Shown: positions 18,308 to 27,086 of the stretch, piece after piece
Numbering within the stretch: position 1 is the stretch's first letter
Layout: each line of letters starts with the position of its first letter
Assembly: GCA_010092845.1 (NCBI GenBank)
Contig: JAADYW010000202.1
Coordinates: forward strand, 1-53,094
Length of the DNA: 53,094 bases
Reading direction: 5' to 3'
Origin: Chloroflexota bacterium
GTDB taxonomy: Bacteria > Chloroflexota > Anaerolineae > Aggregatilineales > J027
Notes under the pieces: model-generated
Database searches by the model: none
Seen by the model: only the letters and a program-made list of their open reading frames with translations
What the model was told of the DNA's origin: nothing
Translations under genes and position numbers: made by a program

Positions 18308-18607
18308 ATGAACTCCGAAGAAAAACAGGACGTCCCCCAATTACTAACAGCTGAGGCCCTACGCAAAGCAAACTTCATTGGCCTCGGGATCCTCGTATCA
18401 TTTGCGATCAGTGCAGGGATCGTCTACCTTCTCACTGGCCTAATAGGATGGGATAGCACTGCGGCACGTATCATCGTCGCATTACTGGTGGGGCCACTGG
18501 TTATCATGGTAGGGTTCGGGTTGTGGTGGCTTGCTGGCCGCGCTGCTGAGGATGAGCTTCCACCGCGCCCAGAACACGGCACCAAGGAAGGACAACACGA
18601 TGAGTAG
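18308..18607 (+). CDS. Small two-helix membrane protein of unknown function
   Basis: The 99-aa protein has two membrane segments (about 24-45 and 52-75) between a polar N-terminus and an acidic, Pro/His-containing C-terminal tail (ELPPRPEHGTKEGQHDE). The hairpin size recalls AtpI/AtpZ-like proteins, but no ATP synthase genes are near and I do not assign that. A TTG five codons upstream is open; ATG 18308 suits the promoter at 18244-18271. Its last 8 bases overlap the next gene (ATG at 18600), which points to translational coupling with the methyltransferase-like protein. Confidence 0.75.
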   Translation: MNSEEKQDVPQLLTAEALRKANFIGLGILVSFAISAGIVYLLTGLIGWDSTAARIIVALLVGPLVIMVGFGLWWLAGRAAEDELPPRPEHGTKEGQHDE

Positions 18608-19502
18608 TAACAATGGTTCATCTCCGCCGCTACAAACCCGTTTACGCACCCGCGGCTTCAAATATGAGACCGTCCTGCGCTGCCCGCTCACGCAGAGTCC
18701 ATTGCGGCTTGACGGAGATGTCTTAGTCAGCGTGGATGACCCTAACCAACGCTATCATTTTGAGACTGGCCTACTACAGCTTTGCCAACCCCAGTTGTGC
18801 ACTGAGTTGGAAACGATCAGCGCTGAGCGCCGCATCAAATTGCAGAACAAAGGGTGGGCCGCCCCGGATATCGAGAGTTTCCGGCGCCTCCCCCAAACTG
18901 GCATCCCCGGCTGGCCACTGGGCTATTGGCAGCGACGCGCCTCCGGTACAGCCGAGCTATGGCGTATCATCGAAGCAGCCCGGCGCGAAGCAGACCAATT
19001 GCCAATCGGGCCAATGGGTATTGCCCTCGATCTGAGCGATGGCATGGGCTGGTTGGGCTATGGTCTTGACGCATCAGGTTATATCACAGTCGTGGTGAGC
19101 GAAGATGCCGGTTCGGACTACGGCCTCGGGGTTTTTCCCTATTCACGTTACCTGCGTGTCCAGGCTAGTATCACCAATCCGCCACTCAGCCCGCAGGCTT
19201 TCGACCTGGTAGTGTTCAGCTATAGCCTGGAATCGTGCGCCTCTCCGCAAGAGGCTCTAGAAAATGCGAGCCGCCTGGTGAAGCCGGCTGGACACCTCAT
19301 CGTTATGTCCGATCGCACGGATGAGCAAGCCACCTCCGTGAATGCGCATCAAACCGAAACGACGCTGCGGAAACTTGGTCTGAATGCCTGGCAACAGCGG
19401 ATCGGTGCGATGGGGAGTCGCTGGTCGCGCACGATGAAGAATCTGCTGGGACAGGCCCCTGACATGCCGCCGATGGTAATTGGCCGTCGTCCGAAGCCAT
19501 AA
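18600..19502 (+). CDS. Class I SAM-dependent methyltransferase-like protein
   Basis: The 300-aa protein begins with a small beta region (LRCPLTQSPLRLDGD...RYHFETGLLQL, residues 26-61). This resembles the Trm112-like zinc-ribbon lead-in seen in many bacterial methyltransferases, but here it keeps only one of the usual cysteines. A Rossmann-like domain follows: IALDLSDGMGWLGYGL (141-156) in the place of motif I, and FDLVVFSYSLESCASPQEALENASRLVKPAGHLIVMSD as the later motifs. Motif I lacks the standard E/D-x-G-x-G spacing, so SAM binding is not certain. ATG 18600 has AAGGAAGGA about 7 bases upstream and overlaps the previous gene by 8 bases. The open frame reaches back to 18531 but that part lies over the preceding gene. 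Confidence 0.75.
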   Translation: MSSNNGSSPPLQTRLRTRGFKYETVLRCPLTQSPLRLDGDVLVSVDDPNQRYHFETGLLQLCQPQLCTELETISAERRIKLQNKGWAAPDIESFRRLPQTGIPGWPLGYWQRRASGTAELWRIIEAARREADQLPIGPMGIALDLSDGMGWLGYGLDASGYITVVVSEDAGSDYGLGVFPYSRYLRVQASITNPPLSPQAFDLVVFSYSLESCASPQEALENASRLVKPAGHLIVMSDRTDEQATSVNAHQTETTLRKLGLNAWQQRIGAMGSRWSRTMKNLLGQAPDMPPMVIGRRPKP

Positions 19503-19679
19503 TCCAGGACAATGTTATCGCACCTACATCCCGATTTGAACAGGCCCATGAGCAGGCCCCAATTGCATCGCACGACGCGTAATGGGATGAGACCACCTCC
19601 CAGGCATCGTCAGCAAGCTGTCACACGCGCCGCCGTCTGTAGTTGAGGGAAACACGCGCGAAATGAAGCTCTCGGTGGT

Positions 19680-19708
19680 TTGACGTACAGGGGCAGGCCG
19701 GCTACGAT
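19680..19708 (+). promoter_or_regulatory. Sigma-70-type promoter of the TIR-FHA gene
   Basis: TTGACG at 19680-19685 and TACGAT at 19703-19708 have a 17-base spacer. This places the transcription start near 19715 and supports ATG 19758, not the longer frame from 19680, as the translation start. Confidence 0.65.
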
Positions 19709-19757
19709 TGCAACAGATTTCTGGAAAGCCGAACGACAAGGGCGAGGAATAAGCCTG

Positions 19758-20915
19758 ATGAGCACGGTTCGGATATTCGTTGTCTGTGCCCCTGTTGATT
19801 ACGACTGGACACGGAGCCTGGTCAATCGCCTGGAAGTGGATGGCTATCCGATCTACCTCCCGCCAGATGACGATGAGCCTGACCCAAAGGTTCAGCGGCG
19901 GACAGCAATTGGCCTCCAAAGGGCGACGATAATGCTAGCGGTTATCTCGCCGGATAGCGCCGTCGGTGCGAGCGCCCCAGCTTTCGAGGCCTGGTGGCGG
20001 CCCTTCATGGAAAGCGGACGGCCCGTGATTGGCTGCATCGTGCCTTCGGCACCACCCGGGGTTGAGAACTGGATGCCATTTGACCTGTACCGCCACTCAC
20101 CGCTGGACTTCGGACAAACCGACGCCTACCAGCAACTACGCGATCGATTGCCCCCACCCCCTCCGAAACGTCCAATGCCCCCGCTGGAGGCCAGCACGCC
20201 AGGCGATAGCACCAAACCAGAGTCACCTCCGGAATCGCCAGCGAACGATTCAGAACCAGCGCCACTCCTGGCCTTGCCCGCCCCTGCACAAAGCCCAGAT
20301 CCCCCTCTGGAAACCACCCGCGAGAAGGACAAACCACGCCTTGCACGGAGGATCATTAACTGGGCGAGTATCGTTCTGGGAATGATTGTAGTACCAGGCA
20401 TCTGGATCGTGGTGCGACAGGCGACCAAGACCAGCGACATCCCGGCGGGAATCTGGTTCCTGGTAGTAATTAGCACAGCGGCAGGATTGTATGCCGCCAG
20501 TCGATGGGTCAGCAGTCAGGTTGCCCGACGCCAGATGCTTCGCGAACGGCGCGCCGCCGCGCAATACGCGGAAACCAGGGCGCGGCCCCCTGTCTACCTG
20601 GAGATTATTGAGAGCAAGCAGCCAGCCGAAATCGGTGCCATCTGGGCAATCGATAACACAGAGCTCACCATTGGGCACGGCCCCAGGGCACACGTCCCGC
20701 TCCGTGACCGGCGGATCAAACCTACCCATTGCGTGATATTCTATGACACGTCAAACCAGCAATATTATCTGGAGAATACCGGCGGCGGCCCGACGACACT
20801 CGTTGGTCAGCCACTGGCCAGCGGAGATACCGCGCCATTGCAGAATGGTGACCTTATTGCGGTGGGCAAAGACACAGTGCTGCAATTCCGGTACAACGCA
20901 TCGAGCCCTGAATGA
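19758..20915 (+). CDS. TIR-domain membrane protein with C-terminal FHA domain
   Basis: The 385-aa protein has four parts. A TIR-like domain (1-133) starts with VRIFVVCAPVDYDW, continues with DGYPIYLPPDDDEPDP, and includes ATIMLAVISPDSA and AFEAWWRPF (E77 a possible NADase glutamate). A long Pro/Ser linker (131-185) follows, then two membrane helices (about 200-219 and 231-248). Last is an FHA fold (292-378: ELTIGHGPRAHVPLRD..THCVIFYD..YYLENTGGGPTTLVGQ..LQNGDLIAVG). The FHA pocket is altered: the usual GR is G-H306, the SR is K321-P322, and the NGT-like turn is GPT. Phosphothreonine binding is therefore doubtful. TIR domains signal or consume NAD; a membrane-tethered TIR-FHA is an unusual combination to me. 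It has its own promoter at 19680. Confidence 0.82.
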   Translation: MSTVRIFVVCAPVDYDWTRSLVNRLEVDGYPIYLPPDDDEPDPKVQRRTAIGLQRATIMLAVISPDSAVGASAPAFEAWWRPFMESGRPVIGCIVPSAPPGVENWMPFDLYRHSPLDFGQTDAYQQLRDRLPPPPPKRPMPPLEASTPGDSTKPESPPESPANDSEPAPLLALPAPAQSPDPPLETTREKDKPRLARRIINWASIVLGMIVVPGIWIVVRQATKTSDIPAGIWFLVVISTAAGLYAASRWVSSQVARRQMLRERRAAAQYAETRARPPVYLEIIESKQPAEIGAIWAIDNTELTIGHGPRAHVPLRDRRIKPTHCVIFYDTSNQQYYLENTGGGPTTLVGQPLASGDTAPLQNGDLIAVGKDTVLQFRYNASSPE

Positions 20916-21018
20916 AGTCAGATCTCACACACCGCGCGCTATACTAACGGGTGCAAGGAAGTGGAAGCCGCAAAGCCCGGGACGCTGCTATGGCAGCACC
21001 AGGCAATGCGACAGAATG

Positions 21019-21336
21019 TCAACTATCGTTGGAGGAGGTGCTAGAAGCAGGTTTTTCGCTGGATTTGTCAGTGCCGCTGGTGGCACTACCGTTGCTGTCC
21101 TCTTTGGCCTGGGACTTGGAAGCGCCGTTACTTTTCAGGGAACTACTGTTTGCCGACCGGCTATCCGTGATATACCAACCCGATCCCTTAAAAACCACAC
21201 CCGCAGGCTGGATAACACGAAAGACGGCATCGTGCGCGCCGCAGATAGCACAGTCAGTCAAAGGATCGTCGCTAAAGCGCTGTTTGACCTCAAAATTGTT
21301 GCCGCATTCACGACACTGGTAGGCGTAAGTTGGCAT
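21019..21336 (-). CDS. FmdB/Zn-ribbon regulatory-type small protein
   Basis: The 105-aa protein begins with MPTYAYQC, the hallmark of the FmdB family, with four zinc-binding cysteines at C8, C11, C29 and C32 and the conserved VVFKGSGWYITD end of the domain at 47-58. A Ser/Lys/Ala/Asn-rich low-complexity tail follows (60-105). FmdB was named as a putative regulator of formamidase or amidase genes, but its function is poorly known. ATG 21336 has GGGAG eight bases upstream; a GTG three codons earlier would overlap that Shine-Dalgarno and is rejected. It converges on the TIR-FHA gene. Confidence 0.9.
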   Translation of the reverse strand: MPTYAYQCRECGNNFEVKQRFSDDPLTDCAICGAHDAVFRVIQPAGVVFKGSGWYITDSRSANSSSLKSNGASKSQAKEDSNGSATSGTDKSSEKPASSTSSNDS

Positions 21337-21440
21337 GACGGACACTCCCGATTATAAAGACTCTGTACCACATAATACCATACAGATCAATCAACGCAGG
21401 TTCAAGTGTGCGTGAGAATTTTATCGAAATTCTGATGCAT

Positions 21441-21466
21441 TGACCCGCCCGCAGAGGGGCGGGTCA
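21441..21466 (-). terminator. Strong hairpin after the 1640-aa gene
   Basis: TGACCCGCCC (21441-21450) pairs perfectly with GGGCGGGTCA (21457-21466) around a 6-base loop, 24 bases past the stop at 21490. A T-run does not follow directly on the minus strand; a T-rich stretch starts about 15 bases on. It probably ends the glycan operon transcript. Confidence 0.65.
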
Positions 21467-21489
21467 GCAACTTCGAGGGTTCGAAGGGA

Positions 21490-24400
21490 CTAGCCGCCAC
21501 CTGGCCTGAAGATGTCCGGTGACGCGGTTGGGTTCCGGCAAATCCTCCAGACATCAGCACGCTTTACCAATGGCAACTCACCATAGTTCGCCGCCGCTGC
21601 CCGGCTCTCGCGCTCCGTTCCCGGCGCGAAAACCAACGCCCCACCCCAACGGACAACGGCTGTATCATCCTGTACCTCTGGCTGCACCAGCAGATCGCGC
21701 AAACTGGCGCCGACATACGGCGAGGCGACAGTGTTGAGGAACGCCGCCTCGGTCTGGGGGAAGTCCGCAGCTTCCAGGTCTTCAGCGCAGAAAAGGGACT
21801 GGTACAAACGATAATCACCGCGTGATAGCGCTTGCCAGTAGGCGAAGCCCACGGTTTCAACCGCATTTACGTCATCGGCATCCCCACCTGTCCCACCGAT
21901 AGCCTCGGCTCCGTATGCTGGATCAGGGACAGGCATCAGATTGCCGCTCAACCCCAGCGGCGGGAAGACCACTATCCGCGAGGTCGCGGCATCGGCGACA
22001 TAAATGCGCCCGTCAGGACCGAAGGCGATTCCACCCACCGCCTCGACACCCAAGGGTCCAGCATCGCCCGTGGTCAAGATCATCGGGGCATTGAAGCTGA
22101 TAATTGCATTGCCAGCAAGATCATATGCCACCACCCGGGGGCCATTGTTCGAGTCGCTGGCGTCCATATCAGAGACCAGGATCAATGTACCGTCAGGCGA
22201 AATCGCGATGAAGGGGCGGTGGACAGAATTGCGCGTTCCGGCCCACATATTCACGTCCCAGGCATTGGCGAAGGTACCATCGCGCCGGAACACAGACACT
22301 TGCTGGTTCCAGGTTTCGGCAATATAGACTTCGCCAGATATTGGGTGAACCTGTACTCCGACAGGTTCAGGCTCGTTCTGGAGCCCCTGCCCATCGGCAG
22401 CGATATCACGCAGGAACTGGAAGTCTGGCCCGAAGACCCGGATCCGGTGACCGCCGGTATCAGCAACATAGACATTGCCTTCCCGATCCACATCAACATC
22501 CCGCGGGCCATACATGGCGTTTGGTACGCCATCCGTCGGCCGCCCGAACTGACCAAAGGCGGTCACCATCTCACCCTCAGGCGTGAAGACAACCACCCGA
22601 TGGTTCCAGGTGTCAGCCACATACACATTGCCGTCCACCGGGCTGATGGCAATGCCCCACGGCTCATTCAGCATGCCGCTGCCAATCTCACGTAGCACCG
22701 TTCCATCAGGGGTGAAAACCAGCACCCGATTCTGGCCCGTATCTGCGACATACAGATTACCGGCCGCATCCGTAGCCAGGTCCCGCGGATTGGTCAGGGT
22801 ACCAGACCCAAAGGACTGCAAGGCGGTCAGTTCCGCCTGCACCTGGTCTTCAGGATCAGGAATAAGACGCTGTGCGACGGATTGACCCTCAAGCCCAACA
22901 TCCCAGATCTGGGCAGCAAAATCCTTGCGAACGTAGAAATAGATCTCATCTGAAACCGGCCAGCGCTCGAGATTGAAGCGATCAGCACTCTGCTCGCACT
23001 CGCGGACCACACGCTGAACACAGGCCTGGTCCAGGTCACGCTCTTCCGGTGGTAGCGAAAGCTGCTCAGGCGCATAGCATTCGCCTCCCTGGGTGTTATT
23101 GGGATTCGTGTTCGAGGGGATAACCCGCTCTTCAACACACATCGCCTGGGCATAGGTATTGTAGTCGCGCGACCACCAGATATTCCAGATACCCTCGCGA
23201 TAGAGACTGGCCGGTGGATTTTCCATATCCGGCTCGAAGATCCGGGTAATACGGCCGTAATTCAGGTTGAAGTACTCCTGCATGGGCCACCAGAGGCGAA
23301 AGCCCTCAATGCGGTAGTAATCATTACCGAGCAGGCGCTCGATTTCGGCGTTTTTCTTGTTGCCGACAATTACAGCCAGAGCACCCTCAATCTGGCCCGC
23401 CTGTTCCGCGACCTGGTCAGCTTCGCCATAGATATAGCGTTTGTCCTCAAAGTCCCGGAGGTACCAAAGCATCGGCCAACTGGATTGATCGTCATAGACG
23501 ATATGCACATTGTCGCCTTCGGGGTGGCGAGCGGCAAAATCTTGCAGGTCAACCAGAATATCCTTCACAACGGGACCGCTGTGCGCGTAGACACCGAATT
23601 CAGTGGGATGATCATAGTTAATAAAGGAGAACATCCAGGCCGCACGCGCCGTCAGGCCAGCCAGCAGGATCACCGCCGCCACGAAATATAGCCGCCGGGC
23701 CTGGGCCCAGCCAACCTCCAGGCTCAAGCGCAAGAGGAAATAGCCCGTCACCACGACGGCAAACGCTGCCGCGATCCAGCGCCCAGTCGCAGTCAATTGG
23801 TGCTGTTGCTGACCCTGGAATGGAAGGTCACTGCCGGTAAGGTACGGTAGCATTGCCTCCGCCAGCGCGATGAAGAACACTGGAAGCACAAACAGAAGCA
23901 AAATCCAACCGCTCCGCCGTATGGCCTGCCAGTTCAGTCTCTCAATGACCTGACCTGTATACCAACCGCCCACGAGGATCATTGGTACCGTCAGATGGGT
24001 CGTCAACCACGGCATTTTTTCCCCGGCGATACTAAGACCCACTAGAATCATAATCGTCCAATAGCCGAGCAATTGCAGAAAAGGCACTCCACCCAAGTAC
24101 TCAAAGGGGGCGCGTTCCGCACGCGACCTCTCTTCCTCGGGATCAGATGGTTGGGCCCACACTGGCAATACCATCGCTGAGTCGTAGCCCCAGCCCCTGG
24201 CAAGCTCATCTGAGTCATCCAGGTACTCATCTTCAACATATGTTGAGGAAACGGTATAGGGGACCACATCAGGCGCGTCGTCCGCTACCTGCTCTGTGTC
24301 TGGCGAATCCGGAAGCCCATCCTGTTGCAGTGCTTCAAAGCGCTCATCCGTACCCTGAGCATGATGAGGCTGGCTGAGCCGGTCAACACGTGCTAATCGA

Positions 24401-26412
24401 CTTGCGTGACGATGGTCGTAGAAACGAGATAGACCCACAAAGCCGGCCAATCCAGCCAGAATCATGGGTAGGAATTCGTATACCGGGAGCTGAACTAACA
24501 AATAATAGTATTGAGGTTGGCTCCCACGACGTACATCCTGCTGCTCAAGCCAATACCCGAGTGAGCCAATCAGGCCAGTACCAACACCATCACCGTTGGT
24601 GAAAAACGTGGTGAAGAAGACCACAAACAAGCCACCGAACACAGCCACAGCCAGCGGCCAGATCCGCCAGTTCCAGGACAGTCCCACGACAATACTGACC
24701 ATTAAGAAGGGGATCGCCGCAACTATCGCAGCTTGTATCGTTTCACGTGGTAAGGGCGCCTCGTCGAGCACGTACCCGGCCCAGAAGAGCGGAAAAGCCG
24801 CCAACCAGGGGAAGATCAACGTCCCCATGACAATCAGCATGTCAAAAATTGGTTGACGGTTCATGAACTCCCAGATATTGGTCATCAAACGCGTCACCAG
24901 CACGCCGGCTGTCACGATGCCGCAGAACAACCAGGCAAGCCATATGAAGGTATTATCTTCTTCACTGGCCGCAGCATCGGCATCGTCCGCGGCGGGGTCG
25001 GCGGCAAACGTCTGGCCGGCAATACCCTCGTCCGGTGGATGACTGTGGCGTTCAAAATAGACCAGAACACCAGCGACCATGGTCGCGATAAGCAGAAACG
25101 CCACCACATCCTGCCAACTTGCGCGCTTAACGGCGGCGAGAAGCGCAACCACAAAGACAAGGAGGCCAATAGGGACGAATGCCCACTGGATGAAGTGCAT
25201 CAACTCTGTCTCATTGAGGGTGATCACACCTGTCGGCTGGCCGAACTGGCTCTCAACAACGAAAATCGTTCCCGGTTTTATCAGGTAGAGGACACTCATG
25301 AACCAGAGTGCTATCACACCCCCCAGGATAGCCCCGACGCTCACCAGCATCAGCGTCGAACGCATATTGGCATAGAGCGCATGGGCAACCATGCCCGGCA
25401 GACCGCGTTCCGGACGTCCAGCAGCGGAAAAAGTCCGGACAAAGCCAATGCTTTGCAGGAGCAAGCCAAAAACAATAATGAAGATAAGTTGGAAGACCCG
25501 TACGGAGATATCGTCGGGCAGAAATCCCGCGTCGGTACGGTAGAACTCGTAGTAGATCGCCCCGGTAAGATACCCAAGCACCACCGAAGCGCCCAGCGTG
25601 AATATCTGCCCTACTCCCCATAGCCACAATGGGGCACCGCCAGCAAAAGCCGGACCGGCGAGTGCTTCAGTGCCCGGTGTGACCACATCGTGGTCATCTG
25701 GCTGGTCCGACAATTGCACCTGTCTCTCAACGCGGAACCAGTCCCAATCCTGGATCATGCGCAAAATCCAGTAGAGTGTCAAAAAACTACCGAAGATGGC
25801 AATGTAGATAAAGCCGACCTCTTTGGACGCCAGCATCAAAAGCATTGCGCCGGCCAAGACGGCAATCCACACTGGCCGGCGGGGACGTTCGCCATCAACA
25901 TACTGCAACAGCGCATAGAGCATGATCATTGCAAACAGGATCGTCGGGATATCGTGGCGAATATACCGGCTGTAATAGAGCAACATCGGTGAAATCAGCA
26001 AGCCAACAGATGCCACCAGTGCCCCGGCCCGGCCCAACCAGCGGCGGAACAAAATGGGAAACATCACGATGGCGATGCCTAATAGCGCCGGGTAAAGTCT
26101 TGCGCTAAAGTCATTCGGGCCAAAGAGAAAATAGGAGAACGCGACCGCATGAAAGAGCAGTGGCCCATGCATCAATGGCGTATGATCAAATTGCCCGGAG
26201 TCATAGAGTTCCCAGGAATAGTACGTATGCAGGCTCTCGTCATGACTCATTACCCGCGTACCAAGATCCCAAAACCGAGTCAATATCGCGGCGACGAAGA
26301 TCACCACATATAGGGCGACTTCCCAGTTCAGCGTATATACTCGCGTGAGCACGCGCTCTAGCGGATTATCTTCTTGGGTTGTGGTCGGAACAGTTCGCTC
26401 TATCGTTGCCAT
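21490..26412 (-). CDS. Agl23-like (TIGR03663) membrane glycosyltransferase fused to an NHL beta-propeller and an NTF2-like domain
   Basis: The 1640-aa protein has three parts. The first (about 1-1000) is polytopic and matches the flippase-activity-associated Agl23 family, with the acidic first-loop motif MSHDESLHTYYSWELY and the ISPMLLYYSRYIRHDIP stretch. An internal hydrophilic insert (about 690-770) is acidic. The region from about 1200 to 1475 carries NHL repeats, several times in the form NVYVADTGxHRIRVF or LYVADTGQNRVLVF, so a beta-propeller. The end (about 1510-1635) looks NTF2/SnoaL-like. NHL propellers usually bind proteins or sugars, and here the part after the last helix is probably extracytoplasmic. 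It is the last gene of the large minus-strand cluster, 68 bases after the anti-sigma-like gene. The enzyme activity is inferred from GT-C features. Confidence 0.85.
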   Translation of the reverse strand: MATIERTVPTTTQEDNPLERVLTRVYTLNWEVALYVVIFVAAILTRFWDLGTRVMSHDESLHTYYSWELYDSGQFDHTPLMHGPLLFHAVAFSYFLFGPNDFSARLYPALLGIAIVMFPILFRRWLGRAGALVASVGLLISPMLLYYSRYIRHDIPTILFAMIMLYALLQYVDGERPRRPVWIAVLAGAMLLMLASKEVGFIYIAIFGSFLTLYWILRMIQDWDWFRVERQVQLSDQPDDHDVVTPGTEALAGPAFAGGAPLWLWGVGQIFTLGASVVLGYLTGAIYYEFYRTDAGFLPDDISVRVFQLIFIIVFGLLLQSIGFVRTFSAAGRPERGLPGMVAHALYANMRSTLMLVSVGAILGGVIALWFMSVLYLIKPGTIFVVESQFGQPTGVITLNETELMHFIQWAFVPIGLLVFVVALLAAVKRASWQDVVAFLLIATMVAGVLVYFERHSHPPDEGIAGQTFAADPAADDADAAASEEDNTFIWLAWLFCGIVTAGVLVTRLMTNIWEFMNRQPIFDMLIVMGTLIFPWLAAFPLFWAGYVLDEAPLPRETIQAAIVAAIPFLMVSIVVGLSWNWRIWPLAVAVFGGLFVVFFTTFFTNGDGVGTGLIGSLGYWLEQQDVRRGSQPQYYYLLVQLPVYEFLPMILAGLAGFVGLSRFYDHRHASRLARVDRLSQPHHAQGTDERFEALQQDGLPDSPDTEQVADDAPDVVPYTVSSTYVEDEYLDDSDELARGWGYDSAMVLPVWAQPSDPEEERSRAERAPFEYLGGVPFLQLLGYWTIMILVGLSIAGEKMPWLTTHLTVPMILVGGWYTGQVIERLNWQAIRRSGWILLLFVLPVFFIALAEAMLPYLTGSDLPFQGQQQHQLTATGRWIAAAFAVVVTGYFLLRLSLEVGWAQARRLYFVAAVILLAGLTARAAWMFSFINYDHPTEFGVYAHSGPVVKDILVDLQDFAARHPEGDNVHIVYDDQSSWPMLWYLRDFEDKRYIYGEADQVAEQAGQIEGALAVIVGNKKNAEIERLLGNDYYRIEGFRLWWPMQEYFNLNYGRITRIFEPDMENPPASLYREGIWNIWWSRDYNTYAQAMCVEERVIPSNTNPNNTQGGECYAPEQLSLPPEERDLDQACVQRVVRECEQSADRFNLERWPVSDEIYFYVRKDFAAQIWDVGLEGQSVAQRLIPDPEDQVQAELTALQSFGSGTLTNPRDLATDAAGNLYVADTGQNRVLVFTPDGTVLREIGSGMLNEPWGIAISPVDGNVYVADTWNHRVVVFTPEGEMVTAFGQFGRPTDGVPNAMYGPRDVDVDREGNVYVADTGGHRIRVFGPDFQFLRDIAADGQGLQNEPEPVGVQVHPISGEVYIAETWNQQVSVFRRDGTFANAWDVNMWAGTRNSVHRPFIAISPDGTLILVSDMDASDSNNGPRVVAYDLAGNAIISFNAPMILTTGDAGPLGVEAVGGIAFGPDGRIYVADAATSRIVVFPPLGLSGNLMPVPDPAYGAEAIGGTGGDADDVNAVETVGFAYWQALSRGDYRLYQSLFCAEDLEAADFPQTEAAFLNTVASPYVGASLRDLLVQPEVQDDTAVVRWGGALVFAPGTERESRAAAANYGELPLVKRADVWRICRNPTASPDIFRPGGG

Positions 26413-26480
26413 CTTGTGTCTAACTCTACTGCCTCATCCGGACTATGAAGTCAATAAACCAGCAAAGAAAAAACGTGTCA

Positions 26481-27086
26481 TCAACGCCATCGCGGGACCT
26501 CTCGGCTAGGCTCCGCCGTCGCCCCCGGCATGGGAACGGGGCTGGCCTCCCACCGAGCTGAGATAGGGGATGCTTGACGCAAGGGAATAGACCCTCCACG
26601 ATCCGTCACCAGCTGGACATGAAGGCGTGACGGCTCTTCAGTCGCAACAGCCTCAAGCGCAACGAGTTGCCCTTCGATCGTGTTTTCATCGTGCAGGGAA
26701 AGCGTCGGCGTGCTCTCGGGAACGTTGGGTTGCCAGTTCCCCACCGCATCCACAGCAGAGGTATGCAACACCAGCGGCGCCAACAATATCATGATCAACA
26801 CACCAGAAACCAGCACAAACGTCGGAAGCCCACTCCAGCGCGGTGAACAGCCTGGTTTACCCCGGGCGGCCTGGTTCAGAATATCCGGCAACAACGCTTC
26901 AAGTTGCCCGCGCTCCGGACGCCCCAACAGCCGCATTTCAGTCCTGAGCTGCATCTGGACCCCGCGCAGGGCTTCCAGTTCGCGCTGCCATTCGGGGGAT
27001 GACTGCAGCCGGGTTAACACTTGCTGACGCTCCTTCCGCGAGAGCGTCCCTTCCAGATACGCTAGTAGCTGTTCGCGCGCATCCAT
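26481..27086 (-). CDS. Anti-sigma-factor-like membrane protein
   Basis: The 201-aa protein has an N-terminal helical domain (REQLLAYLEGTLSRKERQQV..., 1-60) like the anti-sigma domains paired with ECF sigma factors. One membrane helix (about 88-108) and an extracytoplasmic tail of about 90 residues, rich in Pro, Ser and Thr, follow. The HxxxCxxC zinc motif common in this group is absent. The start codon follows the sigma factor stop codon without any gap, the standard layout of a sigma/anti-sigma pair. It should hold the sigma factor at the membrane until an outside signal releases it; the signal is unknown. Confidence 0.8.
   Translation of the reverse strand: MDAREQLLAYLEGTLSRKERQQVLTRLQSSPEWQRELEALRGVQMQLRTEMRLLGRPERGQLEALLPDILNQAARGKPGCSPRWSGLPTFVLVSGVLIMILLAPLVLHTSAVDAVGNWQPNVPESTPTLSLHDENTIEGQLVALEAVATEEPSRLHVQLVTDRGGSIPLRQASPISARWEASPVPMPGATAEPSREVPRWR

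Noticed and set aside
24853-25623. A 256-codon plus-strand open frame inside the 1640-aa gene, and many similar ones across 28000-43000
   Set aside because: These are shadows caused by codon bias opposite long membrane-protein genes; none has domain content or start signals.
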